Positions 42,677-50,658 of a stretch of 56,797 nucleotides of DNA are shown in pieces. Source of the DNA: Candidatus Aenigmatarchaeota archaeon. Lineage in GTDB: Archaea > Aenigmatarchaeota > Aenigmatarchaeia > QMZP01. The notes beneath the pieces are model-generated. The model did no database searches and was not told where the DNA came from. It worked only from the letters and a program-made list of their open reading frames with translations. A program made the translations under genes and the position numbers. Position 1 is the stretch's first letter; every line of letters begins with the position of its first letter. The stretch covers positions 1-56,797 of the forward strand of contig JACPNN010000004.1 of the NCBI GenBank assembly GCA_016185435.1, read 5' to 3'.

Positions 42677-43076
42677 AAATGTGAAAGGCCAGTTTTCCCC
42701 TGCAAGGACGAGAATATTTCCAAAAGCTTCCCGTATATCACTGTTTCCTTAATAGCACTGAATGCTGCTGCCATCCTCTGGAGCCTGCTTGATTTTGAAA
42801 ATGTGCTCAATACATATGGCTTCAGGCCTTATTTGGTATTCTTCCCCAGCGTCAATGTAAGGTCTATAGGACGGTTCTACCAGACCTATAGCGTATCTGC
42901 GAAGATGCTTATAGGATTCTGGTTTGTCATGCACTTTTTCCTTGGGATACAAAGCTTTACAAGTGGCATAAAATCAGGGATAGCGTTCTGGGCCCATATA
43001 GGCGGCTTTGCTCTCGGCTATCTGGCGGCAAAAATGCTTGGCCCGGAAAAGGAAAAGGAGAGACAGCTGGCCTTTC
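42677..43076 (+). pseudogene. Rhomboid protease relic with catalytic core deleted
   Basis: The open frame begins after TGA 42674-42676 and reads VFPCKDENISKSFPYITVSL and then IALNAAAILW, the typical rhomboid start and first helix. It passes through NTYGFRP directly into YLVFFPSVNVRSIG, the segment that normally follows the catalytic GxSG helix. It ends with LIGFWFVMHFFLG and FWAHIGGFALGYL, which holds the catalytic His helix. About 70-90 residues, including helices 2-4 and the serine, are missing. No ATG, GTG or TTG precedes the homology (the first is GTG 42803), and the frame runs on into antisense aIF2 gamma. This is a decayed intramembrane protease gene. Confidence 0.75.
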
Positions 43077-44333
43077 TTATAAAATTTCCCCCCAGCCTAT
43101 CAGCCTCCATCTTCCAAGTATCTGCCGGGAAATGGCAACCCTTTCCCCCTTTTCAGCGCAGACAGGCATCTTTAGCTTCATCTCCACTTTGTCAGAGGAA
43201 GATATTACAGTCGCTATTGTTCTCGATATGCCTACCGTAAGGAGGAGTGTCTCATGCGTTTTTATGCTTTCGGCCCTCATCTCCTCCTTTGTCCCTACCA
43301 CCTTGTCGAGAAGGTGGGACCTGATTGAAAGATCGTGAAATATCTCAGGCAGCTCCCCGGGAAGGCCGAGTATGTTTCCTGCAAGGCTGTCGCTCTTCGT
43401 CAGAGACGGGTCCAAGGAGGTTGAAATTCCTACAAGGCCGCCTGATGCGGCTTCTTTCGTGCTGCTTCCGGCCTTCTGCAGGCCGACAACCCTGGTGAAG
43501 ATTGAGCGGTATTTGTTCTTTATGCCTATCCCCGGCCTTATCTCGACTTCCTCGCCGACTCTCAGGGTTCCGGAAAGTATGCTTCCGCCAAGCACGCCTC
43601 CCCTCAGATCATCTATCTTTGTGCCAGGCCTGTTCACGTCGAAACTCCTTGCAATAAGCATCTTCAGCCTGCCTTTCGAGTCCCGCCGGAATTTTGGAAG
43701 CCTTTCGGCGAGGGTTTCCACCAGAATGTCCATGTTTATCTTCTGCTGGGCTGAGACAGGCACGATGGGCGCATCCTCTGCCACAGTTCCCTTGACAAAG
43801 GACTTTATCTGGCGGTAGTTGTCGAGGGCCTGCTCCCTTGTGACAAGGTCTATCTTGTTCTGGACTATTATGACATTCCTGATGTTGACTATGTCCAGGG
43901 CCTTCAGATGCTCCCTTGTCTGGGGCTGGGGGCAGGGCTCAGAAGCGCTTACAAGAAGCAGGGCAGCATCCATTATTGCTGTGCCTGAAAGCATTGTGGT
44001 CATCAGTGTCTCGTGCCCGGGCGCATCGACAAATGATATGGTCCTGAAAGGCTCGCATCTTGAATGGCATATGGAACAGCTGCCAGATATTCCGTACTGG
44101 CCTGAGGGGCATTTGCTGCATTTATATATAGTCGCATCCGCATAGCCCAGCCTGATTGTTATCCCTCTCTTTATCTCCTCGCTGTGGGTGTCCGTGAATT
44201 TCCCTGTCAGGGCAGCTGTAAGGGTGGTTTTTCCATGGTCTACATGGCCTATCATGCCTACATTGATGTCCGGCAAGAGCCTGCTGTCCGCATCTTCTTT
44301 CATTTTTTCTGCTGCCTTCGGTTTTCCTGCCAT
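43077..44333 (-). CDS. eif2g: Translation initiation factor 2 subunit gamma
   Basis: This 418-residue GTPase is the core of archaeal aIF2, which delivers Met-tRNAi to the small ribosomal subunit. The G1 motif is GHVDHGKT (29-36), a zinc knuckle carries CSKC and CSIC pairs, G3 is DAPGHE, G4 is NKID and G5 is SA. The beta-barrel domains 2 and 3 follow with RPGTKIDDLRGGVLGGSI. Its end converges with the rhomboid relic. The alpha and beta subunits are not in this window. Confidence 0.96.
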   Translation of the reverse strand: MAGKPKAAEKMKEDADSRLLPDINVGMIGHVDHGKTTLTAALTGKFTDTHSEEIKRGITIRLGYADATIYKCSKCPSGQYGISGSCSICHSRCEPFRTISFVDAPGHETLMTTMLSGTAIMDAALLLVSASEPCPQPQTREHLKALDIVNIRNVIIVQNKIDLVTREQALDNYRQIKSFVKGTVAEDAPIVPVSAQQKINMDILVETLAERLPKFRRDSKGRLKMLIARSFDVNRPGTKIDDLRGGVLGGSILSGTLRVGEEVEIRPGIGIKNKYRSIFTRVVGLQKAGSSTKEAASGGLVGISTSLDPSLTKSDSLAGNILGLPGELPEIFHDLSIRSHLLDKVVGTKEEMRAESIKTHETLLLTVGISRTIATVISSSDKVEMKLKMPVCAEKGERVAISRQILGRWRLIGWGEIL

Positions 44334-44418
44334 TGTATCCCTTTTTTATTGGCCATATGGAATAAATATGCAAAGGCTGCGGAATGAATCTCTGTTGCGA
44401 AGAATGCCCTGTTTAAGG

Positions 44419-44428
44419 GTATAAATAG
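44419..44428 (+). promoter_or_regulatory. TATA box of tRNA-Lys(CTT)
   Basis: GTATAAATAG lies 27-36 bp before tRNA position 1. Confidence 0.5.
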
Positions 44429-44492
44429 TAATGTATCATATTTGGTATATTTGTGGGCCCGTAGCTCAGTCTGGTAGAGCACCTGGCTCTTA

Positions 44493-44536
44493 ATGCAGGA
44501 GCCAAATGACGAAAGGATGATTGGCACGCAGGCGAA
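44493..44536 (+). other. Anticodon-loop intron of tRNA-Lys(CTT), 44 nt
   Basis: This is the canonical 37/38 position. GGCTC of the anticodon arm can pair with GAGCC in the intron, and GCCAA/TTGGC forms an internal hairpin. A strict BHB helix is not obvious, so the exact borders may shift by one base. Confidence 0.7.
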
Positions 44537-44558
44537 ACCAGGGTGTCGAGGGTTCGAA

Positions 44559-44643
44559 ACCGCCCTTTCTTTCTCGAAAGAAAGTGCAGGTTGCCCAAAG
44601 AAAGGAATTACTAATAATAAATAGAAAAATACAAAGGCGAAAA
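44559..44643 (+). other. T-loop intron of tRNA-Lys(CTT), 85 nt
   Basis: The shortest noncanonical intron. TTCG (54-57) pairs perfectly with CGAA near the 3' end, leaving AA^A and AA^T bulges. It contains the minimal module: hairpin CTTTCTTTC/GAAAGAAAG, then CCCAAAGAAAGGAATTAC, which can also pair with CCTTTCTTT. Confidence 0.82.
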
Positions 44644-44654
44644 TCCCTCCGGGC

Positions 44655-44912
44655 TCATTTTTCTTCTTTTTCCAGCAGGCCAAGCCTCAGAAGGGTCTCA
44701 TATATACCCCAGGCATAGATTATGGCCTCGAAGGCGTTGATGTAATCATTTTTTTCCAGAAAGTAGCGGCAGTCCTTGATGTAGGCATGGACGTTTTCCA
44801 TCTGCTCCTTTGCGGGTCTTGACAGTTTTGCTTTTTTGGCTGATGGCAATTCATTTTCGATCCTGGACAGCCATTTTTTTGTTTCCTTCTCAAGGGTTTT
44901 TTCGGGTTTCAT
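44655..44912 (-). CDS. DUF357 family protein
   Basis: This 85-residue helical protein carries the DUF357 core: ENVHAYIKDCRYFLEKNDYI, then NAFEAIIYAWGIYETLLRLGLL. The family is found in archaea, is small and TPR-like, and has no established function. Its stop codon (44655-44657) shares its three bases with the 3' end of convergent tRNA-Lys(CTT). Confidence 0.88.
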   Translation of the reverse strand: MKPEKTLEKETKKWLSRIENELPSAKKAKLSRPAKEQMENVHAYIKDCRYFLEKNDYINAFEAIIYAWGIYETLLRLGLLEKEEK

Positions 44913-45143
44913 AATGCATCTTTGCTGCTGGCAATATATATTTTTCCGGCTGGGGTATTAATTCGGCTTGAACAGGGTTGAGTAATTGCAAGTAAAGATA
45001 ATCGTAATATAATCGTAATGCTTTTTTTCCTGAAAAAATGCCTGAAATTCCGGAAAAATGCAAGGATGTTTGTAATGCCTGCGTAATTCGTCAAACGTGA
45101 AACAGCAGATAAGAATAAAAAATTTGTGGTCATATCTATCTAT

Positions 45144-48110
45144 ATGAAATTTTTGGGGCAGATAATTTTTATCTGGATTGTTTCATTAGCCTTCCTGCCG
45201 CACCCCGGGTATGCAGCAAGCTTTGATCTCGATCTCAGAATGTTGCAGGCCCAATCCACCTGTCCTACAGTGCTGAAGGATACGCCTCCATTGGACAAAA
45301 GCTCAATACCGCTTTACCTGAGAAACCAGCTCGACAAAGGGGATACCTATTCATTGAGCCTTTCTTTGCCGTCAGGGTGGAGCGGCTTCATCGAGCCTGA
45401 AATATATGTTCCTTCTCTTGAAACAAGACAGGTCGAGGCCATATGGGTGACTGTCCCTGAGGTTCAGCCAGGCCTCTACACAATTTCTGTCTCGGCAGCT
45501 TCAGGGCTGACTAAGGAGACAATGACAAAGACATTCGGCATAAATGTCCTTGCATGCAGGGGCGTGACAGTTGTGATAGCCGACGGCCAGAAGGATGTTT
45601 GCTCTGAAAAGCCTGAAGCCACTTCATTTGCTGCTGAGGTCAAGAACATAGGAAAGAGCGCAGACACATTTGACCTGTTTGTCACAAAAGGGGGCCAGAC
45701 AGTCAGCTATGCAACAATAAACACTCCCAGCATATCCCTGAATGCAGGGGAGAGCAGGACAGCTGCTGTTTTCCTCACTCCGCCCAGGGACCTTTTGGGG
45801 AAGCAGGAATTCGTCCTGTCAGCGAGGTCGAGGTCGACATTGACGACAACAAGCTCCCCGTTCTCAATAAGCCTGAAGGACTGCTACAGCTTCATTGCCG
45901 ATATTGCGCCCACAGGCGCAAAAATGTGCCTGGGGGACAGTGCGAATTTCACGCTTGAGCTGTCGAATGTCGGCCTGGAGGACACATATTCAATAACATC
46001 CGAGCAGACTTTTGTGAGGCCTGACAAAAGCAGCCTGAAGCTTTCCGGCGGCCAGAAAGGCCAGGCAAAAATTTCTGCTGCTCCGGTTTCAACAGGAAAA
46101 CAGGCTTTCAGCATCCAGATAACGCCGGCAAGCAGCGTTTCCGAAAGGAAGACGCTGAACCTGAACCTGGATGTGGACGACTGCAGAGGAATAGCTGTTG
46201 TAATGTCGCCTGTCCAGAGCACTGTATGCTCAAGCACGTCCATCACATATGATGTGATCGTGAAGAACATAGGGGCTGTGGAAGAGACTGTCGAAATAAA
46301 TGCCGATATGGGCTCCCTTGAGCAAAACAAGCTGACAGTAAAGCCGAAAGAAGCTAAAAGCGTAAAGCTTAATGTCAATGCCAATTTTACAGGCGAAAGG
46401 ATAGTCAATGTAGCGGCTAAGACAGGAAGCATAAGCGACAAGACAATCTCACTGCTTACGGCAGAGAACTGCTTTGCTTCTGAGCTGGCTGTAAGGCCGG
46501 AAAAGGTAGAGGCATGCGCATGCGATACTGTGAACGTGAGCCTTTTGCTGGCAAACAAGGGGAAGGTGGCTGACGAGTATGATGTCCAGCTTGAAGGCAC
46601 AGAAGCCAAAAAGAAGGTCAGGCTTGACGCAGGCAAAAGCGAGGCGATAAATTACCCGATAACAGTACCCTGCTCGGCAAAGTCAGAGACAAAAACGCTG
46701 GAGGCCGTGGCGGAATCAAAAAGCGCCAAAACATCGGCAAAGGGAAGCCTTGTTGTGCGGGAAACATCTGCATGCTTTTCCTCCTCTGTATCCCTTTCTT
46801 CGCCGGCAGTGAATGTGGAGCCTCTCAAATCTGCAGCTTTTCCGGTGAAGATAAAGAACACAGGGCTCAAAAGATCGAATTTCTCCATAGAGGTTGACGG
46901 GCCGGACTGGCTCTACTTTGTGGTGAAGTCGCTTACCCTCGACAGCGGCCAGGAAAGCACAGCATATCTTTATGCATCCCCGCCTTATGGCGTCAGCGAG
47001 GCAAGATACTCTGCAAAAATCACTGCAAAGTCGGATTACTCCCAATCAAGTGCCACTGTGACATTGAATGTCGGGCAAGTTCCGTCTCCTGCGGCGTCGC
47101 CAAAAGCAAGCCCCCCCTTATTTACACCGACACCAGCAGCAACTGCTGCATTGTCTCCAAAGCCCTCTCCTGCTCCAACAGCAGCTACGGCTCCTTCGCC
47201 TGCATTATCCCCTACGCCTGCAATTGCCCCGGGGGCAAAGACTGTCAGTGTTCAGTTCGTCAACCATATTGAGGCGGGCATGCCTGAGCAGGATGTGTTC
47301 ATTGAACCCTATAAAGGATCAAGGACTGTTGTCAGAGCTGAAGCCAATGACACCAGGAATGCCTCAATTTTGATGAAGGATGCTTATGCGACTGCCACTT
47401 ACACGGCCCATGACCCATTCAAGCTCGGAATAAAGCCCCTGGGGCCTTTTGCCAAAGGCGCCCCGCTTGGATTTAGACTTGGCGAGTGGCTGGCCGCGGA
47501 AGGCAGCGGAACATATACCGCCGAAGGCGATACGGCTCTGGTGAATCTTACTTTCCAGAAGCTGGTTCCGAATGGCACATACACAGCCTGGTGCTCATCC
47601 ATTACATTCCCGCCGGATGTGCGCATTGTTGACAGGCCATGCGGGGCTTCTGACGGTTCCCAAAACAGCTTCAAAGCCGGTCCAGAGGGCAATGGAGCGT
47701 TTAACCTGAAAGCCAAGCCGCTTGAAGAAAGCACGAAAGAGAAAGCAACTGTTATAGCGATTGCCTATCACAGCGATGGCAGGACGTTTGGGGCTTATCC
47801 GGGGGCATTTGGCCTCAACAGCCATGTCCAGCTGTTTTTCATGATGCCTGTTCCTGCTGCTCCAACGCCGACTGCGTCAGCTCCCACCACGGTCCCGACC
47901 CAGATCATCCCTTCAGCTGCAGCTTCTCCGGCATCAAATATAAGCACTCTGGCTCCAGTGCCGGCAAAAAAGAATGTTTCATTCAATGCCAGCCTGAATG
48001 AGACAGGGCAGGCCATAAGGCAGGAAGGAGCTAAAGCCATAGCTATAGGCGTTATAGCGTTCATAATTGTGGCTGTCCTTGTTATCAGGTTCCTGACGCT
48101 CACCAAATAA
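45144..48110 (+). CDS. Large surface protein with beta-sandwich repeats
   Basis: This protein has 988 residues from ATG 45144 (an ATG six codons earlier is less likely). A signal peptide (1-25, ending HPGYA) is followed by about six beta-sandwich domains of roughly 100 residues. Each begins near a Cys and includes a V-KNIG or LSNVG strand and an N-A-GES / SGGQ turn, as in archaeal CARDB/NEW3-type domains. A Pro/Ala/Ser linker (647-700), a further beta domain, a second Pro/Thr/Ala linker and a C-terminal membrane helix (about 963-985) complete it. The design fits a wall or S-layer-linked spacer protein. Function unknown. Confidence 0.8.
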   Translation: MKFLGQIIFIWIVSLAFLPHPGYAASFDLDLRMLQAQSTCPTVLKDTPPLDKSSIPLYLRNQLDKGDTYSLSLSLPSGWSGFIEPEIYVPSLETRQVEAIWVTVPEVQPGLYTISVSAASGLTKETMTKTFGINVLACRGVTVVIADGQKDVCSEKPEATSFAAEVKNIGKSADTFDLFVTKGGQTVSYATINTPSISLNAGESRTAAVFLTPPRDLLGKQEFVLSARSRSTLTTTSSPFSISLKDCYSFIADIAPTGAKMCLGDSANFTLELSNVGLEDTYSITSEQTFVRPDKSSLKLSGGQKGQAKISAAPVSTGKQAFSIQITPASSVSERKTLNLNLDVDDCRGIAVVMSPVQSTVCSSTSITYDVIVKNIGAVEETVEINADMGSLEQNKLTVKPKEAKSVKLNVNANFTGERIVNVAAKTGSISDKTISLLTAENCFASELAVRPEKVEACACDTVNVSLLLANKGKVADEYDVQLEGTEAKKKVRLDAGKSEAINYPITVPCSAKSETKTLEAVAESKSAKTSAKGSLVVRETSACFSSSVSLSSPAVNVEPLKSAAFPVKIKNTGLKRSNFSIEVDGPDWLYFVVKSLTLDSGQESTAYLYASPPYGVSEARYSAKITAKSDYSQSSATVTLNVGQVPSPAASPKASPPLFTPTPAATAALSPKPSPAPTAATAPSPALSPTPAIAPGAKTVSVQFVNHIEAGMPEQDVFIEPYKGSRTVVRAEANDTRNASILMKDAYATATYTAHDPFKLGIKPLGPFAKGAPLGFRLGEWLAAEGSGTYTAEGDTALVNLTFQKLVPNGTYTAWCSSITFPPDVRIVDRPCGASDGSQNSFKAGPEGNGAFNLKAKPLEESTKEKATVIAIAYHSDGRTFGAYPGAFGLNSHVQLFFMMPVPAAPTPTASAPTTVPTQIIPSAAASPASNISTLAPVPAKKNVSFNASLNETGQAIRQEGAKAIAIGVIAFIIVAVLVIRFLTLTK

Positions 48111-48126
48111 GCAAAAGGCTGAAGGC

Positions 48127-48426
48127 CTATTTCACAAACCCCTTTCTTCTCAGCCAGTCGGCATGTGTCCTGTTGTATATCCAGAGTATGTCGCCTTTCT
48201 CATTGGCCTCGACAGACCATGGGCTGACAAGCACTATGTCGCCTACATAAACATTGACCCTTTTCCTGAACTTTCCGGGTATGCGGCAGAGCCTGAGATG
48301 GCCGTCAGAGCATGTGACCTTGAACCTGCAGGCCCCAAGAAGCTCCTCAATTATTCCAAGCACTTCCCCGTGCCTGGGCAGCCTGACCCTGATTACCTCT
48401 GCTTCCCCTTCCTGCTGCTTTTCCAT
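48127..48426 (-). CDS. eif1A: Translation initiation factor 1A
   Basis: This 99-residue OB-fold factor stimulates initiation complex formation on the small ribosomal subunit. It contains VIRVRLPRHGEVLGIIEELL, the RLCRIPGKFRKRVNVYVGD core that contacts rRNA, and the closing strand DILWIYNR. The N- and C-tails are short, as in archaea. A TATA box lies 18-30 bp upstream, so the mRNA is leaderless. Confidence 0.95.
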   Translation of the reverse strand: MEKQQEGEAEVIRVRLPRHGEVLGIIEELLGACRFKVTCSDGHLRLCRIPGKFRKRVNVYVGDIVLVSPWSVEANEKGDILWIYNRTHADWLRRKGFVK

Positions 48427-48443
48427 AAGAGTTAATATGCTTT

Positions 48444-48456
48444 AACTTATAAATAG
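48444..48456 (-). promoter_or_regulatory. TATA box of aIF1A
   Basis: CTATTTATAAGTT on the minus strand lies 18-30 bp before the ATG. Confidence 0.5.
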
Positions 48457-48472
48457 GCCCTAGACTGCTGGC

Positions 48473-49513
48473 CTAGAAAGTATAGCCGAGATAGAGGCTT
48501 ATCTCGACAGGCTCTATAATCGTGCCTGCTTTTCTGATATCCTTGATGATGGATGTTTTTACGGGTCTGGAAAGCTCATTGCCTGCTATTGTGAACTCAT
48601 TTGCCGAAACAAAAAGTATAAGGCTCCTGATAAAGTGCTGTATGTCCTCTGTCGGCTGGACGGCGGGCGCTGCCCAGGCTGCCCTTCCCCTGCCTGAAAC
48701 AATCCTTTCTCTTGCTATGGCTCCGGGATATCTGGTTGTCTGCTGCTGAAGAATGACGCTTTTCTCATCGGCATCGATTTTGCTGACTCCCGAGAAGGCC
48801 TGGAAAACGTGCAGGCTGGAAAAATATGTGTCAGGCAGATAAGGCAGTTTGGTGAAGTACTTGGCAACTGCAGAAGACAATCTTGGCCTGCTGTATTCGC
48901 CCATCAGGAATGGCAAGGAAGATGATTCATTGGAAACAGGCGTTATTCCCAACAGCTGCACAAGAATATCGGAGTTCCTTGAAAGATTGGCTGAAAGTAT
49001 CATGCCTTTTCCGTTTGAAAGATAAGAAAGCAATAGCTGGCTGGAGTTTTCTATTGCCCTTGAATCCCATGCCTGCTGGCCGATATAGATGACATCGTGT
49101 TTCAGGGAGTAGGAGGGGCTGGCAGGATTTATCCTTTCATTCTGAAAGACTACTGTTCTTCCGTTCAGGGACACAGGCGAGCTTACAGAGGGGAGAAAGA
49201 GGCTGTATTCAGCAGCATCGCATATGCAGCCCACTGATATGTTGCTCCTGACTGCATTGGCTATCCTGAGCTCGTATTTGACATTTGTCCTGTTAAGTAT
49301 CGAATCCAGGCTGCTGGAAACCTCAGCCTGATTGAGCCAGTCTATGCCTTTGGCGTCAAGAGTATTGAGAATGTCGTATGCCTGCAGCCTCAGCTTCTGG
49401 GTCTGCCAGTCTGTCTGTATTGTAGGGATGGCTGAAAACTGCAGCACGAGCACGAATACAACCAGGGTTATGACGATTACCTCTATGACATGGATGAAGC
49501 CTTTCCTTGACAT
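48473..49513 (-). CDS. Pilin-like secreted protein (346 aa)
   Basis: The N-terminus MSRKGFIHVIEVIVITLVVF is a class III-type signal: basic residues, KG, then a hydrophobic helix containing a Glu near position +6 after the expected cut, as in type IV pilins. The rest is a large mixed alpha/beta domain with a strand-turn-helix pattern (VIYIGQQAWDS, NGKGMILSANL) that recalls an amidotransferase-like fold. It is much longer than a normal pilin, so it may be a minor pilin or adhesin. It differs in sequence from the five small pilins at 29.4-31.1 kb. Confidence 0.65.
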   Translation of the reverse strand: MSRKGFIHVIEVIVITLVVFVLVLQFSAIPTIQTDWQTQKLRLQAYDILNTLDAKGIDWLNQAEVSSSLDSILNRTNVKYELRIANAVRSNISVGCICDAAEYSLFLPSVSSPVSLNGRTVVFQNERINPASPSYSLKHDVIYIGQQAWDSRAIENSSQLLLSYLSNGKGMILSANLSRNSDILVQLLGITPVSNESSSLPFLMGEYSRPRLSSAVAKYFTKLPYLPDTYFSSLHVFQAFSGVSKIDADEKSVILQQQTTRYPGAIARERIVSGRGRAAWAAPAVQPTEDIQHFIRSLILFVSANEFTIAGNELSRPVKTSIIKDIRKAGTIIEPVEISLYLGYTF

Positions 49514-49556
49514 GATGTTGAATATTGTCTCGATGGTTATAATCTTTGATGGAGAT

Positions 49557-49576
49557 AGAATTTAAGCCGAGGAGGG
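49557..49576 (+). promoter_or_regulatory. TATA-like element and Shine-Dalgarno of the thioredoxin gene
   Basis: AGAATTTAAGCC (49557-49568) and GAGGAGGG (49569-49576) precede ATG 49588. They argue against the more upstream ATG at 49546. Confidence 0.45.
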
Positions 49577-49587
49577 CAATCTATAAT

Positions 49588-49854
49588 ATGGCCGACCATT
49601 TAATCGAATTTTACGGCACAGAATGCGTCCACTGCAGGGAGATGGAACCGCTTTTCGAGAGGCTGAGGGAGGAGACAGGCCTGGAGATAAAGAGGCTGGA
49701 GATGTGGCACAATGAGGGGAATGCGGAGCTTTTCCAGAAGTACGACCAGGGGAAATGCGGCGGAGTGCCGTTTTTGATAAATCTCAAAACGGGGAAGTGG
49801 ATATGCGGCTCGGCAACATACGAGAAGCTGAAGGAATGGGCGATGGGGAAGTGA
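49588..49854 (+). CDS. Thioredoxin-like protein
   Basis: This 88-residue protein has a shortened thioredoxin fold with the redox motif CVHC in FYGTECVHCREMEPLF and a cis-Pro turn in CGGVPFLINL. It lacks the first strand and helix of classical thioredoxin and so resembles glutaredoxin-sized archaeal redox proteins. The extra Cys in the CGG turn and a later ICG are notable. A role in thiol-disulfide exchange is inferred. It is divergent from the pilin-like gene. Confidence 0.85.
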   Translation: MADHLIEFYGTECVHCREMEPLFERLREETGLEIKRLEMWHNEGNAELFQKYDQGKCGGVPFLINLKTGKWICGSATYEKLKEWAMGK

Positions 49855-49909
49855 GCTTTTATTATGCATGACATCTTGAGTTATAATAGTAAAATTAATA
49901 GTAATCTTT

Positions 49910-49936
49910 ATAAATACTAAAATTTATACTATTTAT
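49910..49936 (+). promoter_or_regulatory. AT-rich palindrome over the vapBC promoter
   Basis: Starting ATAAATACTA and ending ACTATTTAT, the element is an imperfect inverted repeat that includes the likely TATA box. VapB-type antitoxins usually repress their own promoter through such sites. Confidence 0.45.
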
Positions 49937-49948
49937 AAGGAGCCGGAT

Positions 49949-50197
49949 ATGGCAGAAGTTGTTGTCACAAGGGGCGGGCAGATAACCCTGACAAAGGATG
50001 TGAGAAGCAGATTAAGGGTAGAGGAAGGTGATATTATAATAGTCAATGTCATAGGAAATATGATAATGGCAAGCAAAAGGGATCCCAGTGTCTTTGATAA
50101 AAGAGATTTCCTGCCTGAGAATTTTGAGAAAGTAATAAGAAATATAAGGTCTTCTCCTGAAGGCAGGCTGAAAAGATTCGGTATCATACACGCCTGA
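49949..50197 (+). CDS. vapB: AbrB/SpoVT-type antitoxin
   Basis: This 82-residue protein opens with the swapped-hairpin DNA-binding domain: VTRGGQITLTKDVRSRLRV then EGDIIIVNVIGNMIMASK. A C-terminal toxin-binding tail follows. It is 5 bp before the PIN toxin gene. A Shine-Dalgarno (ATAAGGAG) 7 bp before the ATG fixes the start. Confidence 0.88.
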   Translation: MAEVVVTRGGQITLTKDVRSRLRVEEGDIIIVNVIGNMIMASKRDPSVFDKRDFLPENFEKVIRNIRSSPEGRLKRFGIIHA

Positions 50198-50202
50198 TTC
50201 CC

Positions 50203-50640
50203 ATGAAAATCCTTGTCGACACATCGGTTATTGTGGAGATAGACAGGGGGAATGAAAGCGTAACCAGCCTTCTTAAGTCGCTGGTCAAGGCCAATACAGA
50301 GCTTGTGATAAGCACGGTAACAGTGTCAGAAATACTCGCAGGCTCATATCTCACAAAAGATGTGAGGAAAGCTGTCATGACGGCCAAAGAGGTGCTCAAC
50401 CAGTTTCTCTGGGTTGATCTTGACGGAGAGGTTGCGGAAAAGACGGCACAGCTTCTTGCATATCTGCTGTCCGAGAAACGCACCATAGAGTATCAGGACA
50501 TTGTAATTGCTGCAACCTTTTTCACAACACGCAGCGATTATCTTCTGACACTGAACAGGAAGGATTTCCTGGCAATACCGGCCCTGAACAAGAAAGTCTA
50601 TGCGCCAGACGAATTCAGAAAGATAATTAAGATGCATTAG
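50203..50640 (+). CDS. vapC: PIN-domain toxin VapC
   Basis: This 145-residue ribonuclease of the VapC type carries the acidic residues in LVDTSVIVEID (first Asp), TVSEILAG (Glu) and YQDIVIAATFF (later Asp), plus a final LLTLNRKDF strand. With the AbrB-type protein upstream it makes a toxin-antitoxin module; the target is usually tRNA or rRNA. A second such module lies at 51.9-52.6 kb. Confidence 0.88.
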   Translation: MKILVDTSVIVEIDRGNESVTSLLKSLVKANTELVISTVTVSEILAGSYLTKDVRKAVMTAKEVLNQFLWVDLDGEVAEKTAQLLAYLLSEKRTIEYQDIVIAATFFTTRSDYLLTLNRKDFLAIPALNKKVYAPDEFRKIIKMH

Positions 50641-50658
50641 CAGAATTCATTCACATGG

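Larger units (their letters stand above)
44455..44657 (+). tRNA. tRNA-Lys(CTT) with anticodon- and T-loop introns
   Basis: The exons are 44455-44492, 44537-44558 and 44644-44657. Joined, they give the same acceptor, D- and T-arms as tRNA-Lys(TTT), with anticodon CTT (44489-44491) in loop CTCTTAA and variable loop GTGTC. It reads AAG. The 44-nt canonical and 85-nt T-loop introns are the shortest set here. The three 3' bases overlap the stop codon of the convergent DUF357 gene. CCA is not encoded. Confidence 0.9.

Noticed and set aside
47068-47373. Pro/Gln/Leu-rich frame over the linker of the large surface protein
   Set aside because: Frame-shifted reading of a low-complexity Pro/Ala/Ser linker.
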